A stretch of 64,000 bases of DNA, taken from NCBI RefSeq assembly GCF_026213295.1, contig NC_079425.1, positions 28,272,739-28,336,738 of the forward strand, given 5' to 3'. Positions 10,578-18,977 of this stretch are shown here, one piece after another. The notes beneath the pieces were generated by a model that saw nothing but the letters and a program-made list of their open reading frames with translations, was not told the origin of the DNA and ran no database searches. This stretch comes from Gadus chalcogrammus (Eukaryota; Chordata; Actinopteri; Gadiformes; Gadidae). The position numbers and the translations under genes were made by a program. Position 1 is the stretch's first letter, and each line of letters opens with the position of its first letter.

Positions 10578-11100
10578 GGGCCCTGATAACGGCCGCCTGC
10601 AGCCAGCCGCCCAATGAGAGGACCTGATAACGGCCGCCTGCAGCCAACCGCCCAATGAGAGGACCTGATAACGGCCGCCTGCAGCCAGCCGCCCAATGAG
10701 AGGACCTGATAACGGCCGCCTGCAGCCAGCCGCCCATTGAGAGAACCTGATAACGGCCGCCTGCAGCCAGCCGCCCAATGAGAGGACCTGATAACGGCCG
10801 CCTGCAGCCAGCCGCCCAATGTGAGGACCTGATAACGGCCGCCAGCAGCCAGCCGCCCAATGAGAGGACCTGATAACGGCCGCCTGCAGCCAGCTGCCCA
10901 ATGAGAGGACCTGATAACGGCCGCCTGCAGCCAGCCGCCCAATGAGAGGACCTGATAACGGCCGCCTGCAGCCAGCCGCCCAATGAGAGGACCTGATAAC
11001 GGCCGCCTGCAGCCAGCCGCCCAATGAGAGGACCTGATAACGGCCGCCTGCAGCCAGCCGCCCAATGAGAGGACCTGATAACGGCCGCCTGCAGCCACAG
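10578..11100 (+). repeat. 41-bp GC-rich minisatellite (about 13 copies)
   Basis: Near-identical 41-bp units GACCTGATAACGGCCGCCTG / CAGCCAGCCGCCCAATGAGAG. Because 41 is not a multiple of 3, all three minus frames stay open and repeat every 123 bases; these are not genes. Differences between units are single bases (CCATTGAGAGAA, CCAGCTGCCC, CCAGCAGCC), so the array is young or homogenised. Confidence 0.95.
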
Positions 11101-11175
11101 ACCAATGAGAGGATGAGAGGCCCACTGATTTGACAGCAGCAAAGTGCTTCAAAGACAAAGCAAAAACCTCTAGTA

Positions 11176-11177
<2 letters not shown>

Positions 11178-11234
<57 letters not shown>
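11178..11234. repeat. (GA)n microsatellite
   Basis: Uninterrupted AG dinucleotides after TAGTAGCAGAG. Confidence 0.97.
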
Positions 11235-11237
<3 letters not shown>

Positions 11238-11432
11238 ACAGATGGGAGCTTATTAGTGAAGCACAAAACCATTTTGAGGCGCCAGAGGGGAACCTACTGG
11301 GTGAGAGATGTGGAGTAGAAAAATATACAGGGAGAGAACAAGAGAAAGAGAGGGAGAGAGGTACATTCCTTTGTCTCTCTTCATTCAAAAGGAAAGATCT
11401 TAAAATCACTGATAGAATGTATCTGTGTTTGG

Positions 11433-11534
<102 letters not shown>

Positions 11535-11579
11535 ATGTAGGCAAGCAGGAAGGAAGCAGGAAAGATGGAGGGAACAAGA

Positions 11580-11720
11580 GTAGAGACAACCTCCATCACT
11601 ACAGTAGAGATAACCTCCATCACTAGAGTAGAGATAACCTCCATCACTAGAGTAGAGATAACCTCCATCACTAAAGTAGAGATAACCTCCATCACTAGAG
11701 TAGAGATAACCTCCATCACG
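11580..11720 (+). repeat. 24-bp minisatellite
   Basis: Six copies of AGAGTAGAGATAACCTCCAT / CACT in tandem; 24 is a multiple of 3, so the frame stays open and gives a spurious ORF. Confidence 0.92.
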
Positions 11721-11743
11721 GTGAAGAGAGCTACTAACCCTAC

Positions 11744-11948
11744 TAACTCCTCTCTCTCTAGTCTACCAACTCCTCTCTCTCTCTAGTCTACCAACTCCTC
11801 TCTCTCTCTAATCTACTAACTCCTCCCTTTCTCTAGTCTACTAACTCCTCTCTCTCTAGTCTACTAACCCCTCTCTCTTTCCAGTCCACTAACCCCTCTC
11901 TCTCTCTAGTCTACTAACCCCTCTCTCTTTCCAGTCTACTAACCCTAA
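11744..11948 (+). repeat. CT-rich tandem repeat of about 28 bp
   Basis: Units CTAGTCTACTAACTCCTCTC with variable CT tracts, ending in a single CTAACCCTAACC. Confidence 0.85.
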
Positions 11949-11954
11949 CCTCTT

Positions 11955-12054
<100 letters not shown>

Positions 12055-12078
12055 CTTGCAGCGTGGCTTTGTGCTCAC

Positions 12079-12203
12079 CGTCTCTCCGGGGGGGCGGGGG
12101 ATGCCGACGTAGAGGTGGTCCAGGAAGTTGGCGCTGCGGCCGAGACCCAGAACAATGTACGGCAGCTGGAGGGAGAGGTGGGCGGACTGGCTGAGCTGGC
12201 CCG
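12079..12203 (-). CDS. itfg1: itfg1 coding exon C (extracellular juxtamembrane part)
   Basis: A 125-nt exon on the minus strand. The acceptor CTCTCTACAG ends at 12204 and the donor ACG|GTGAGC starts at 12078. Starting with two bases of a split codon it encodes AGQLSQSAHLSLQLPYIVLG, then LGRSANFLDHLYVGIPRPPGET. This matches ITFG1 (TIP), a type I membrane protein with FG-GAP repeats, in the extracellular segment that precedes its single membrane helix. Phase joins exactly with exon B (which ends one base into the same alanine codon). The next exon, expected to encode the segment leading into the membrane helix, is not in 1-12078, so it lies beyond the window. Identification is from memory of the family; the three-exon consistency makes it strong. 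Confidence 0.92.
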
Positions 12204-12478
12204 CTGTAGAGAGGAGACACACACTGGTTATACACTATATCGAGAGATCATCGCTCTAAGGACTGATCGGTGTTTCGTGATATACACCTACTCGAATTCT
12301 GAGCTACCCTGGACGGGATTTAGCGTGAATATTCATTGCAAAGATTTCAAATGACAGACTTGGATGCAAAATGTAGCCTTTTATCATACAGAAATTTGCT
12401 GATGGTGTATTAGCCTAGGACAACACCTTCGTCAGATTATTTTTCGAAATAGCCCTTTCGTTAGAATTTACTAACTTT

Positions 12479-12569
12479 TTTTCCATCTGTTATCCTAGAT
12501 TTCTGACTCAGACTTAACAACGCTACTGAGCTGTTCAGATGTCTGATTTTCTCTAGGTGGGGGGGCAAG

Positions 12570-12620
<51 letters not shown>

Positions 12621-12806
12621 CATTTGTGTATGTGTAACTGTTTAATGTCAAATGTTGTCTTATTTGCGTTTATGCCTTATTGGTGTATGTTGTCTTATTT
12701 GTGTTTAGGTCAAATGTAGTATGTTGTCTTATTTGTGCATATGCCTAATTGTTTTCTATGTCTGTTTGTTGTATAAATCATAAAATAAAAAATTGATCAC
12801 AAAAAA
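12479..12806 (+). mobile_element. 5'-truncated L1-type LINE insertion with 16-bp target duplication
   Basis: Flanked by a perfect duplication AGAATTTACTAACTTT (12463-12478 and 12807-12822). It ends in an A-rich tail (AAAATAAAAAATTGATCACA then A7). The interior holds a (GT)n tract at 12573-12614 and two or three copies of a 35-bp ATGTTGTCTTATTTGTG unit. Long duplication plus A-rich tail means target-primed insertion; the exact LINE family is not determined from 328 bases. Confidence 0.82.
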
Positions 12807-13006
12807 AGAATTTACTAACTTTATGCAATTTACTAACGTTCGTGCAATACTCGTCGTTGACTCCTAAAAATACAATATTATTGTAAATTATATTACATCA
12901 TAAAGCGGTAGCTAACTTTTGTTGAATCAAGCAAACAAATCGCTGTTGTTTTTGCTCCAAAAAGCTTGACTTGCCTCGAATTTAACAAAAGATAGTTCCT
13001 TCAAAT

Positions 13007-13385
13007 TAGGGCTGCATGGTATGGGCTAAAATGTATATCATGGCATGATTTGAGGCATTGACGGTAACGGTATTATATCACGGTATGTTAGTTTTATCTT
13101 CTAATTTCGATATATATGCTTCTGAAGGGGTAAAATACTGGTAAGGCAGCAAAACTGCATACATTTTTTTAAAACCTTTTCTCAAGTCACTTCCATCTCG
13201 GAAAAACACTGATGTTTAATAGTATGGATTTGTTTCTCCACTTGCTTGCAGACCTTGCCGTATAGTTTTGGCATCTCAATTTGGCTGGAGTGTGTTCGGG
13301 CAGGTAACGCGTACCTCGGATCGAGTGTTTTGACCATCTCTTTAAAGTCCTTTCTATCGACATTTTATGTCATACACACTATAGA
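13007..13385 (-). mobile_element. hAT fragment, same family as 58949-59836
   Basis: Starts TAGGGCTGCATGGTATGG and is closely similar, in reverse orientation, to the last 370 bases of the hAT at 58949-59836, including transposase codons (DRKDFKEMVKTLDPRYALPA near 13355-13300, then IEMPKLYGKV). The other terminus is absent: the copy stops where a duplicated itfg1 exon edge begins (13398). No intact ORF. Confidence 0.8.
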
Positions 13386-13397
13386 CACTACAGATAG

Positions 13398-13468
13398 GGA
13401 GAGGAGGGCGGACTGGTTGAGCTGACCAGCTAATAGCGAGGAGACACAAACTGGTTATACACTATATA
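13398..13468 (-). pseudogene. Duplicate of itfg1 exon C 5' edge and its acceptor
   Basis: GAGAGGAGGGCGGACTGGTT and the following 50 bases match 12171-12240 (exon C start, acceptor, upstream intron) with scattered changes. The acceptor region CTGTAGAG has become CTAATAGC, so the AG is lost and the copy cannot be spliced the same way. It lies 1.2 kb upstream (gene sense) of the real exon. Confidence 0.75.
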
Positions 13469-13479
13469 TACCCTACACA

Positions 13480-13514
13480 TATATATATATATATACATAT
13501 ATATACCCTACATA

Positions 13515-13570
<56 letters not shown>

Positions 13571-13575
13571 TATAT
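13480..13575. repeat. (TA)n tract with CATA interruptions
   Basis: Forms one locus with 14608-14651, split by a hAT insertion. Confidence 0.9.
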
Positions 13576-13868
13576 TAGGGGTGTAACGGTATACGTATTT
13601 GAACCGAACCGTCACGGTACAGGCACTTCGGTGCGGTTACAGAGGTGTACCGTGGTCCGTAAATGTGGCGTACATAGCGTTAATATGGTGAATGTAAAGG
13701 CTTGTTTTGCGGTGCGGAACTTAAAACTTGAAGTCGGAGTTCCCCCCAGACCGTTTAACCTTATTAGGCTCGGCTCGCACGTGCGCGAACTCTGCGTAGT
13801 AGCAGTAGCAGAGCGCGATCGCGACTGTGTGTGGATTGATGTCTACTAGCGAACTTAGAGCGAACTGC

Positions 13869-14086
13869 ATGGCGAGCGACAACAGAAAACCGGAGCTTGA
13901 AGATGTCCCCCTGTCATTTAAATCCCAAGTGTGGGAGAACTTTGGATTCCAGGTTAATTATCACAATGGGGAAAGACGAGTGGACAAGTCGAAAGCTGTG
14001 TGCAGACATTGTTCAACAGCGATCGTCTATGCAAATGGAAACACATCGAACATGCACAAAATTTTCGCCCCCGGTACAATTTTAAC
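13869..14086 (+). pseudogene. hAT transposase N-terminus, truncated BED finger
   Basis: ATG at 13869; MASDNRKPELEDVP, then KSQVWENFGFQVN and AVCRHCSTAIVYANGNTSNM, a BED finger with its W/F core and C-x2-C. The final H-x3-5-H pair is cut off after NMHK by unrelated sequence, and the frame ends soon after. ZBED1-like hAT by pattern. It cannot fold a complete finger. Confidence 0.75.
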
Positions 14087-14137
14087 GTGACAGCACCATC
14101 CAGGTGTTACTGTCACCGCTGCGAAATGAAAAATAAT

Positions 14138-14189
14138 GACTTATAGACCCCAGCCAGGGGCTCCTCATCCTGGCTGGGGTCTATAAGTC
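14138..14189. repeat. Perfect hairpin, 21-bp arms, 10-base loop
   Basis: Arms GACTTATAGACCCCAGCCAGG (14138-14158) and its exact reverse complement (14169-14189) with loop GGCTCCTCAT. Lies inside the hAT at 13576-14607 just after the transposase relic. Confidence 0.95.
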
Positions 14190-14604
14190 CAAGGATGAAT
14201 CGGCAGCCAGTCTGTGGGATGCAGAGACAGGCATGAGAACTTCAGAGCTTTAGAGAGCTGCAGGAATATTTTCTTTAAACCCTTAAAGTTTACATACTCT
14301 TTGTTTGCATACCAGCTTAAAGAGCCTAGACTGAGCATTAACACTGGATTTTTCATTAATTTTATGTCAGGGTTATTGGAGAATTGCAGCAGTATTTTTT
14401 TTATATTTGTTACACATTTTATTTGTATGTTTCATACTGACAGCTAAAACTGTTGTGTTTAAGTCGTTACTAATTAAACTTATGTTCGTTCTGTCAAGCA
14501 ATCAGTTTTTTCACCATAACTATGAACCGAACCGTCCTGTACCGTACCGTGACTTCAAAACCGAGGTACGTACCGAACCGTGACTGTTGTGTACCGTTAC
14601 ACCC

Positions 14605-14651
<47 letters not shown>

Positions 14652-14653
<2 letters not shown>

Positions 14654-15786
14654 GTGGCGGCTGGTGGTTTTTAAAGTGAGGGAGGAAGGACTGCGCGCTT
14701 GGTTGCCATTGGCCTGCTTGCACTGTTGGTGTATGGTGGCATAAGAATGTGAGACTCAAGTTGTTTCAGGGTGTTTTGGTGAACTACAAAATAGCAGGGA
14801 GGGAGTTATGTGAACAAAATGTATACAAAGCCACCAGTGGCATCACTGTAATTTGAGAAGGAAAGGATGCAAAGCATATTAGTCAAATCAGGCCTACTAT
14901 TGATTTGTAAAAGTAAATAAAAAAATCTGGGCCTATTATTGGGCCTATTTTAGCCCTCACTGACTGAAGTTATTTAGCTATGTTTATTTTCAGTTACAAT
15001 TGCTTGTAATGCTACCAGTAAGTCATGCGTACCTAGCAAACCATGTAGCACTCACAACACTGACGTTGCCATTACTTCTGATGACCTTGATTTTGGGAAG
15101 TGGCCTACCTCTTTCTGAATGAATGGAATGTTTTTTGTAATAAGCCGTTAACAATGTCCTCCGTTTCCAATGTTTCCATTGTGCATTTAGTATCTCGCTA
15201 TCGCAGATTTCACTTGCGCTGCGTCTCTCAGACTGAGCACCGCGGCAATGCAGACCGGGTTTGTTATCGACAGCGTTGCCAGATTGGGAAGATTTCCCGC
15301 CCAATGATAATTTTTCCAGCCTAACATGGTTAAAAGTAGCCCAATTGGGTGGGAAATCTGACCAATCTGGCAACACTGCTCACTGGATCCAGGGATCCTG
15401 CTTATTGGTTCATAGCGCAGACGGATAGATTTTTGCGCGAATCAGACCCCTTAAGGTCCCACCCACTCAGAGGAGGATTTTCCTCCTCTCTCCCATTGAA
15501 ACCCATGTTATCCACCGGCCGCCAGTACTTTCGGGAAAATGAATGGGAGTCAACGGCGGCGGAGGGAGGACGTTCCTCCCTGAAGTAATTGTCAATAGGC
15601 GATAGGGGGCTAATGTCCCTAATGTCCCTTTACCCAGGGAAACGAACATTATATATTCAAAGGCAATAAAGTAGTCATATTTAAGGGCATTAATTCATTA
15701 CAATAGTCGGGGCAATCTAAATTTTTTATTCTCAACAATGTTAGGGAGGATCTTCCTCCCTCTCCTCAATGGAGAAGCCTCCACTG
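14652..15786. mobile_element. hAT non-autonomous element with ATATACAT target duplication
   Basis: Ends CAGTGGCGGCTGGTGG and, in reverse complement, CAGTGGAGGCTTCTCC. Perfect 8-bp duplication ATATACAT at 14644-14651 and 15787-15794. It holds an inner inverted pair at 15273-15378 (GTTGCCAGATTGGGAAG and CCAATCTGGCAAC), probably an older MITE nested in it. No transposase is recognisable. Confidence 0.9.
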
Positions 15787-15936
15787 ATATACATACATAT
15801 ATATATACATATATACATATACATATACATATATATATATATATATATACATATATATACATATATACATATATATATATATATACATATATACATATAT
15901 ATATACATATATACATATATATATACATATATATAT

Positions 15937-16003
<67 letters not shown>
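15787..16003. repeat. (TA)n/(CATA)n compound microsatellite
   Basis: ATACATATAT-type repeats; part of one TA-rich locus running from 13480, repeatedly used as a hAT target. Confidence 0.95.
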
Positions 16004-16044
16004 GAGTCTATAGCTGGAGGGCCTGGTTAACACTATACACAGTC

Positions 16045-16100
16045 TAGTTGTGCACTCCCAGCCCGCAGAGAGAGAGGAGACACACACATATACACTAAAT
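16045..16100 (-). pseudogene. Possible second, more diverged duplicate of the itfg1 exon C edge
   Basis: CCAGCCCGCAGAGAGAGAGG then AGACACACACATATACAC resembles 12196-12240 (AGCTGGCCCGCTGTAGAG...). Weaker than the copy at 13398 because much of the match is low complexity. Confidence 0.4.
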
Positions 16101-16103
16101 AAA

Positions 16104-16543
16104 ATGTGAATTTGAATGAAGACAGAGAGGGAGGGTAAGGACCCGGACCCTGTGTATCGGAGCCAAGGGGAGCAAGGACACTCAGGGAACAATTTCAGCC
16201 AATTCAGCTCATCTTACCAGTTCATTAAAAGCCCATCCTCTGGTTTGAACGTGTTACTACATTCAGCGGAGAAGGTAAGCAGCTCTCAGAGAGAATAGGT
16301 TAGAGGTCTTGTCTTCAGCCTGATGTATGGAGACTCCAGCGTCCTACTGCCGGCTGCACGCTGACCGACTGACTGACGTGTCATTGTCTTAACATCTCCC
16401 CCTGCCTCGGCTCGCCCACATACCCTATCTTCCTCCACACTCTTTTGACTGTCAGATGCAAAGTCTTGAAAGGAACCACATAATGGCCTTAATCGCAGAG
16501 TGAGCAAGGGGGGAGGCGGTACAACAAGCAATGTAGCGAGAGA
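16104..16543. other. Intronic sequence, nothing recognised
   Basis: No coding frame with family motifs, no repeat ends. AG-rich toward 16530. Confidence 0.5.
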
Positions 16544-16574
16544 GAGAGATAACAAGGAAGAGAGAGAGATAACA

Positions 16575-16637
<63 letters not shown>
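16544..16637. repeat. (GA)n microsatellite
   Basis: Two short imperfect blocks, then about 30 pure GA units. Confidence 0.95.
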
Positions 16638-16638
<1 letters not shown>

Positions 16639-17160
16639 ACCCCTAACCGTAGGGCATGGGGAAACATTCAGACTTGAAGAGCGATAAATTAACATTTATG
16701 TTGTGATTGCCAATGTGCAGAAAATACCTGCCTGCACATAGAGGCTGATTCGCTTACACGCACACACAAACACACACACTATCTAAATGTCACATTGGGA
16801 TTTTAAAGGTTACATCTATTTCACCAACTGTTTGAGCGCTTATGCCTTTACAAGCATACCAATGCGCACAAACACACACACACACACACACACGCAAATG
16901 CTGATGCCCAAAAGTCTCACAATGAAAAAGATTGGTGAAAATTCTTTGCAGATTAGGAACCTGTATAAATACCATGGAGGAGCGAGTCAGACACCACTGA
17001 AGTAAATCGGCTGCTTGCCTGAAGCAGTTAGAGACACAAGTGGAGCTCAACCACTGCCAGGAGGGACAGACAACCATCGCCAGGAGGGACAAACAACTGG
17101 TGCAGCAAGGAGAGAGTCAGCCACCATGGGCCAATGCAGGACTGACATTTATGGGGATGT
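16638..17160. other. Intronic sequence with short CA tracts
   Basis: CA tracts at 16760-16780 and 16868-16894. A 22-bp imperfect direct repeat (CCAGGAGGGACAGACAACC) at 17056-17098. No gene recognised. Confidence 0.5.
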
Positions 17161-17161
17161 T

Positions 17162-17410
17162 TCAGCAGAAATATACCCGGCATATTTCAGCATGGGGGTG
17201 GGTTGGAGCAACGGGGTATAATTCAGCAGTGGGATGGGTTTGAGCAAGGGGGTATATTTCAGCAGTGGGGTGGGTTGAAATAAGGGGGTATATTTCAGCA
17301 GTGGGGTGGGTTGGAGCAGGGGGGTATATTTCAGCAGTGGGGTGGGTTGGAGCAGGGGGGTATATTTCAGCAAGCAGTGGGGTGGGTTGGAGCAGTGGGG
17401 TATATTTCAG
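17162..17410 (+). repeat. 35-bp minisatellite
   Basis: About seven units of GGGGGTATATTTCAGCAGTG / GGGTGGGTTGGAGCA with point changes. Confidence 0.9.
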
Positions 17411-18482
17411 CAGTTGATTAGTCCAGAGGCTGATACCCCCACACACGCAATGGGCTCATGGTGGATTTAATGTCTATGGTGCCAGACTAAATTAACACTG
17501 CTGATGGTTAGACTAAGGCCCCGTCCACATGAAGCCGAAACGGGCGAAACCGTTAAGGCCCATTAAAACCCTACGGTAAATACGGATACGGACCATTTCG
17601 TCCGGTCCCGGAGGTGTTTCGTCCGTCTATGGGTCCGTCGCCTCTGAATTTAATAATCTGGAGTGCTCCGGGAGAAACGGAGCAATACCACCGGAAATCG
17701 AGGCGGCAGTATAGAGTCAAAAGTCAGACACAAATTAACGGCATCGAAAATCGGAAACATCTGCGTAGAGATGATTTAGCTTTGTGTCATTCGAAATCGG
17801 CAAAAATAAAAAGTGTAGGCCTAGGCGGTGGTGGCATGTGACACTCCTCAAAATGTAGACCAGTTACAACTCATTGCCAAAGCAGGAGAACAATAAAATA
17901 AAAAGGTCAGGTATAATATAAGTACAAAACCTCAAATACAATAAGTATATATATATATACCAGACGGAGGTATGAAGGGTCGTTCCGGAGGCAACGTAAC
18001 CGGTTTCGGAGTATCTCCGTAAAGACGGAGTCAAGCAAAACCGGGTAGATCTGTAGAAACGCTGTAGTACACATTCCAGGCCCATAAGGGGCGCTGCTTC
18101 TGCTACAGAAATCCAGAAGAAAAATAAATAAGAAGCAGAGGCGAGCATGCGCATAAAGGAGGAGACTCCGCGGGCTTAACAGTCATTGGCTAGAGGGTCG
18201 AGGGGTGGGGCGATGACGTCATGGTTTACGGTTTCAGACGGTTTCAGGCGTCAACACGAATCCAAAACAAACCGGGTAGATTTGAAACCTAGCCTGGCGC
18301 CGCCCACCTACCTACTTCCGCTCAATTTCCATTTCACTTCAGTACTAGGTCTGGGTCTGCTTAATGTAAATGCGTACCATGTAAACCAGATTTCTGGCGG
18401 TCCAATCAGCGAACAGAGGGAGTGGCAAAGAACGATGACGTCTAGGTCGCGCGCCAGTTTCAGTTGTAGTCAGAGGAAGACA

Positions 18483-18712
18483 ATGGAGAATGATACGAGA
18501 GAAGCTATTCTGTCTGTTGTGGGATCACTGCCGAAAATTGATCAATTAAAGCTGGAGCAAGAACAAGCTTTGCTGAGTTTGTTGGTGGCCATGATGTTGT
18601 GGCGCATCTCCCCACCGGGTTCGGGAAAAGTTAGATTTTCCAGCTGGCTCCGTTAGTGGTGAAGGAGTTAGCTAAGGCGAACGCTAGCAATGCTAACCCG
18701 AAAGTTGTTGTC
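18483..18712 (+). pseudogene. RecQ-like helicase, N-terminal part with motif I (broken)
   Basis: ATG at 18483 opens MENDTREAILSVVGSLPKID, then a glutamine/leucine stretch. After a one-base loss near 18590 the correct frame gives VVAHLPTGFGKS (Walker A, motif I; about 18600-18632), then a TAG where a leucine is expected, and FQLAPLVVKELAKANASN to KVVV at 18712. Helicase motif I followed by an FQLAPLVV-type strand is typical of the RecQ family. The sequence then stops at a hAT terminus (18713). Motifs Ia to III (including the DEAH/DECH box) are missing; motifs IV to VI are at 22711-23360. Two lesions here show it is a pseudogene. Confidence 0.72.
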
Positions 18713-18795
18713 CAGTGGCGATTCTAGAAAATTTTACATGGGGTGGCAGAAGGGTGGCAAGTTAAATTCAAGGGTGGCAAATCACACACACAAAG

Positions 18796-18815
18796 TCAAG
18801 TCAAGTCAAGTCTTT
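18796..18815 (+). repeat. (TCAAG)n tract
   Basis: CAAGTCAAGTCAAGTCAAGT followed by CTTTTTATTG, similar to 27812-27830 and 26712. Such tracts are the 3' tails of some fish LINE or SINE copies inserted on the minus strand. Confidence 0.6.
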
Positions 18816-18977
18816 TTATTGTTGGAAACACACATGCCTGGTGTCTATATGTATTTATTTATACCAATCGCTAATGAAAACAGTTAACATATTTACATAT
18901 CCAGCAGCAAAACAATTCAGTTTTATTTAATTTCACAAACAATTAATATATTAAATTCTAAACAGCAGGTCAGGGAG

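Larger units (their letters stand above)
13576..14607 (+). mobile_element. hAT element with BED-finger relic, inserted in a TA tract
   Basis: Ends TAGGGGTGTAACGGTATACG and GTACCGTTACACCCCTA are inverted repeats of a well-known hAT type. The flanks are ATATATAT on both sides, consistent with an 8-bp duplication but uninformative in a TA tract. Holds a BED-finger relic (13869-14086) and a perfect 21-bp-arm hairpin (14138-14189). Non-autonomous. Confidence 0.9.

Noticed and set aside
10468..11272. Three overlapping minus-strand ORFs of 224-248 codons
   Set aside because: They are the three frames of the 41-bp minisatellite and run into GA repeats; the protein repeats every 41 residues in each frame.
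15698..16192. Tyrosine/isoleucine-rich ORFs on both strands
   Set aside because: Translation of TA/CATA microsatellite; the same holds for 54787-55334.
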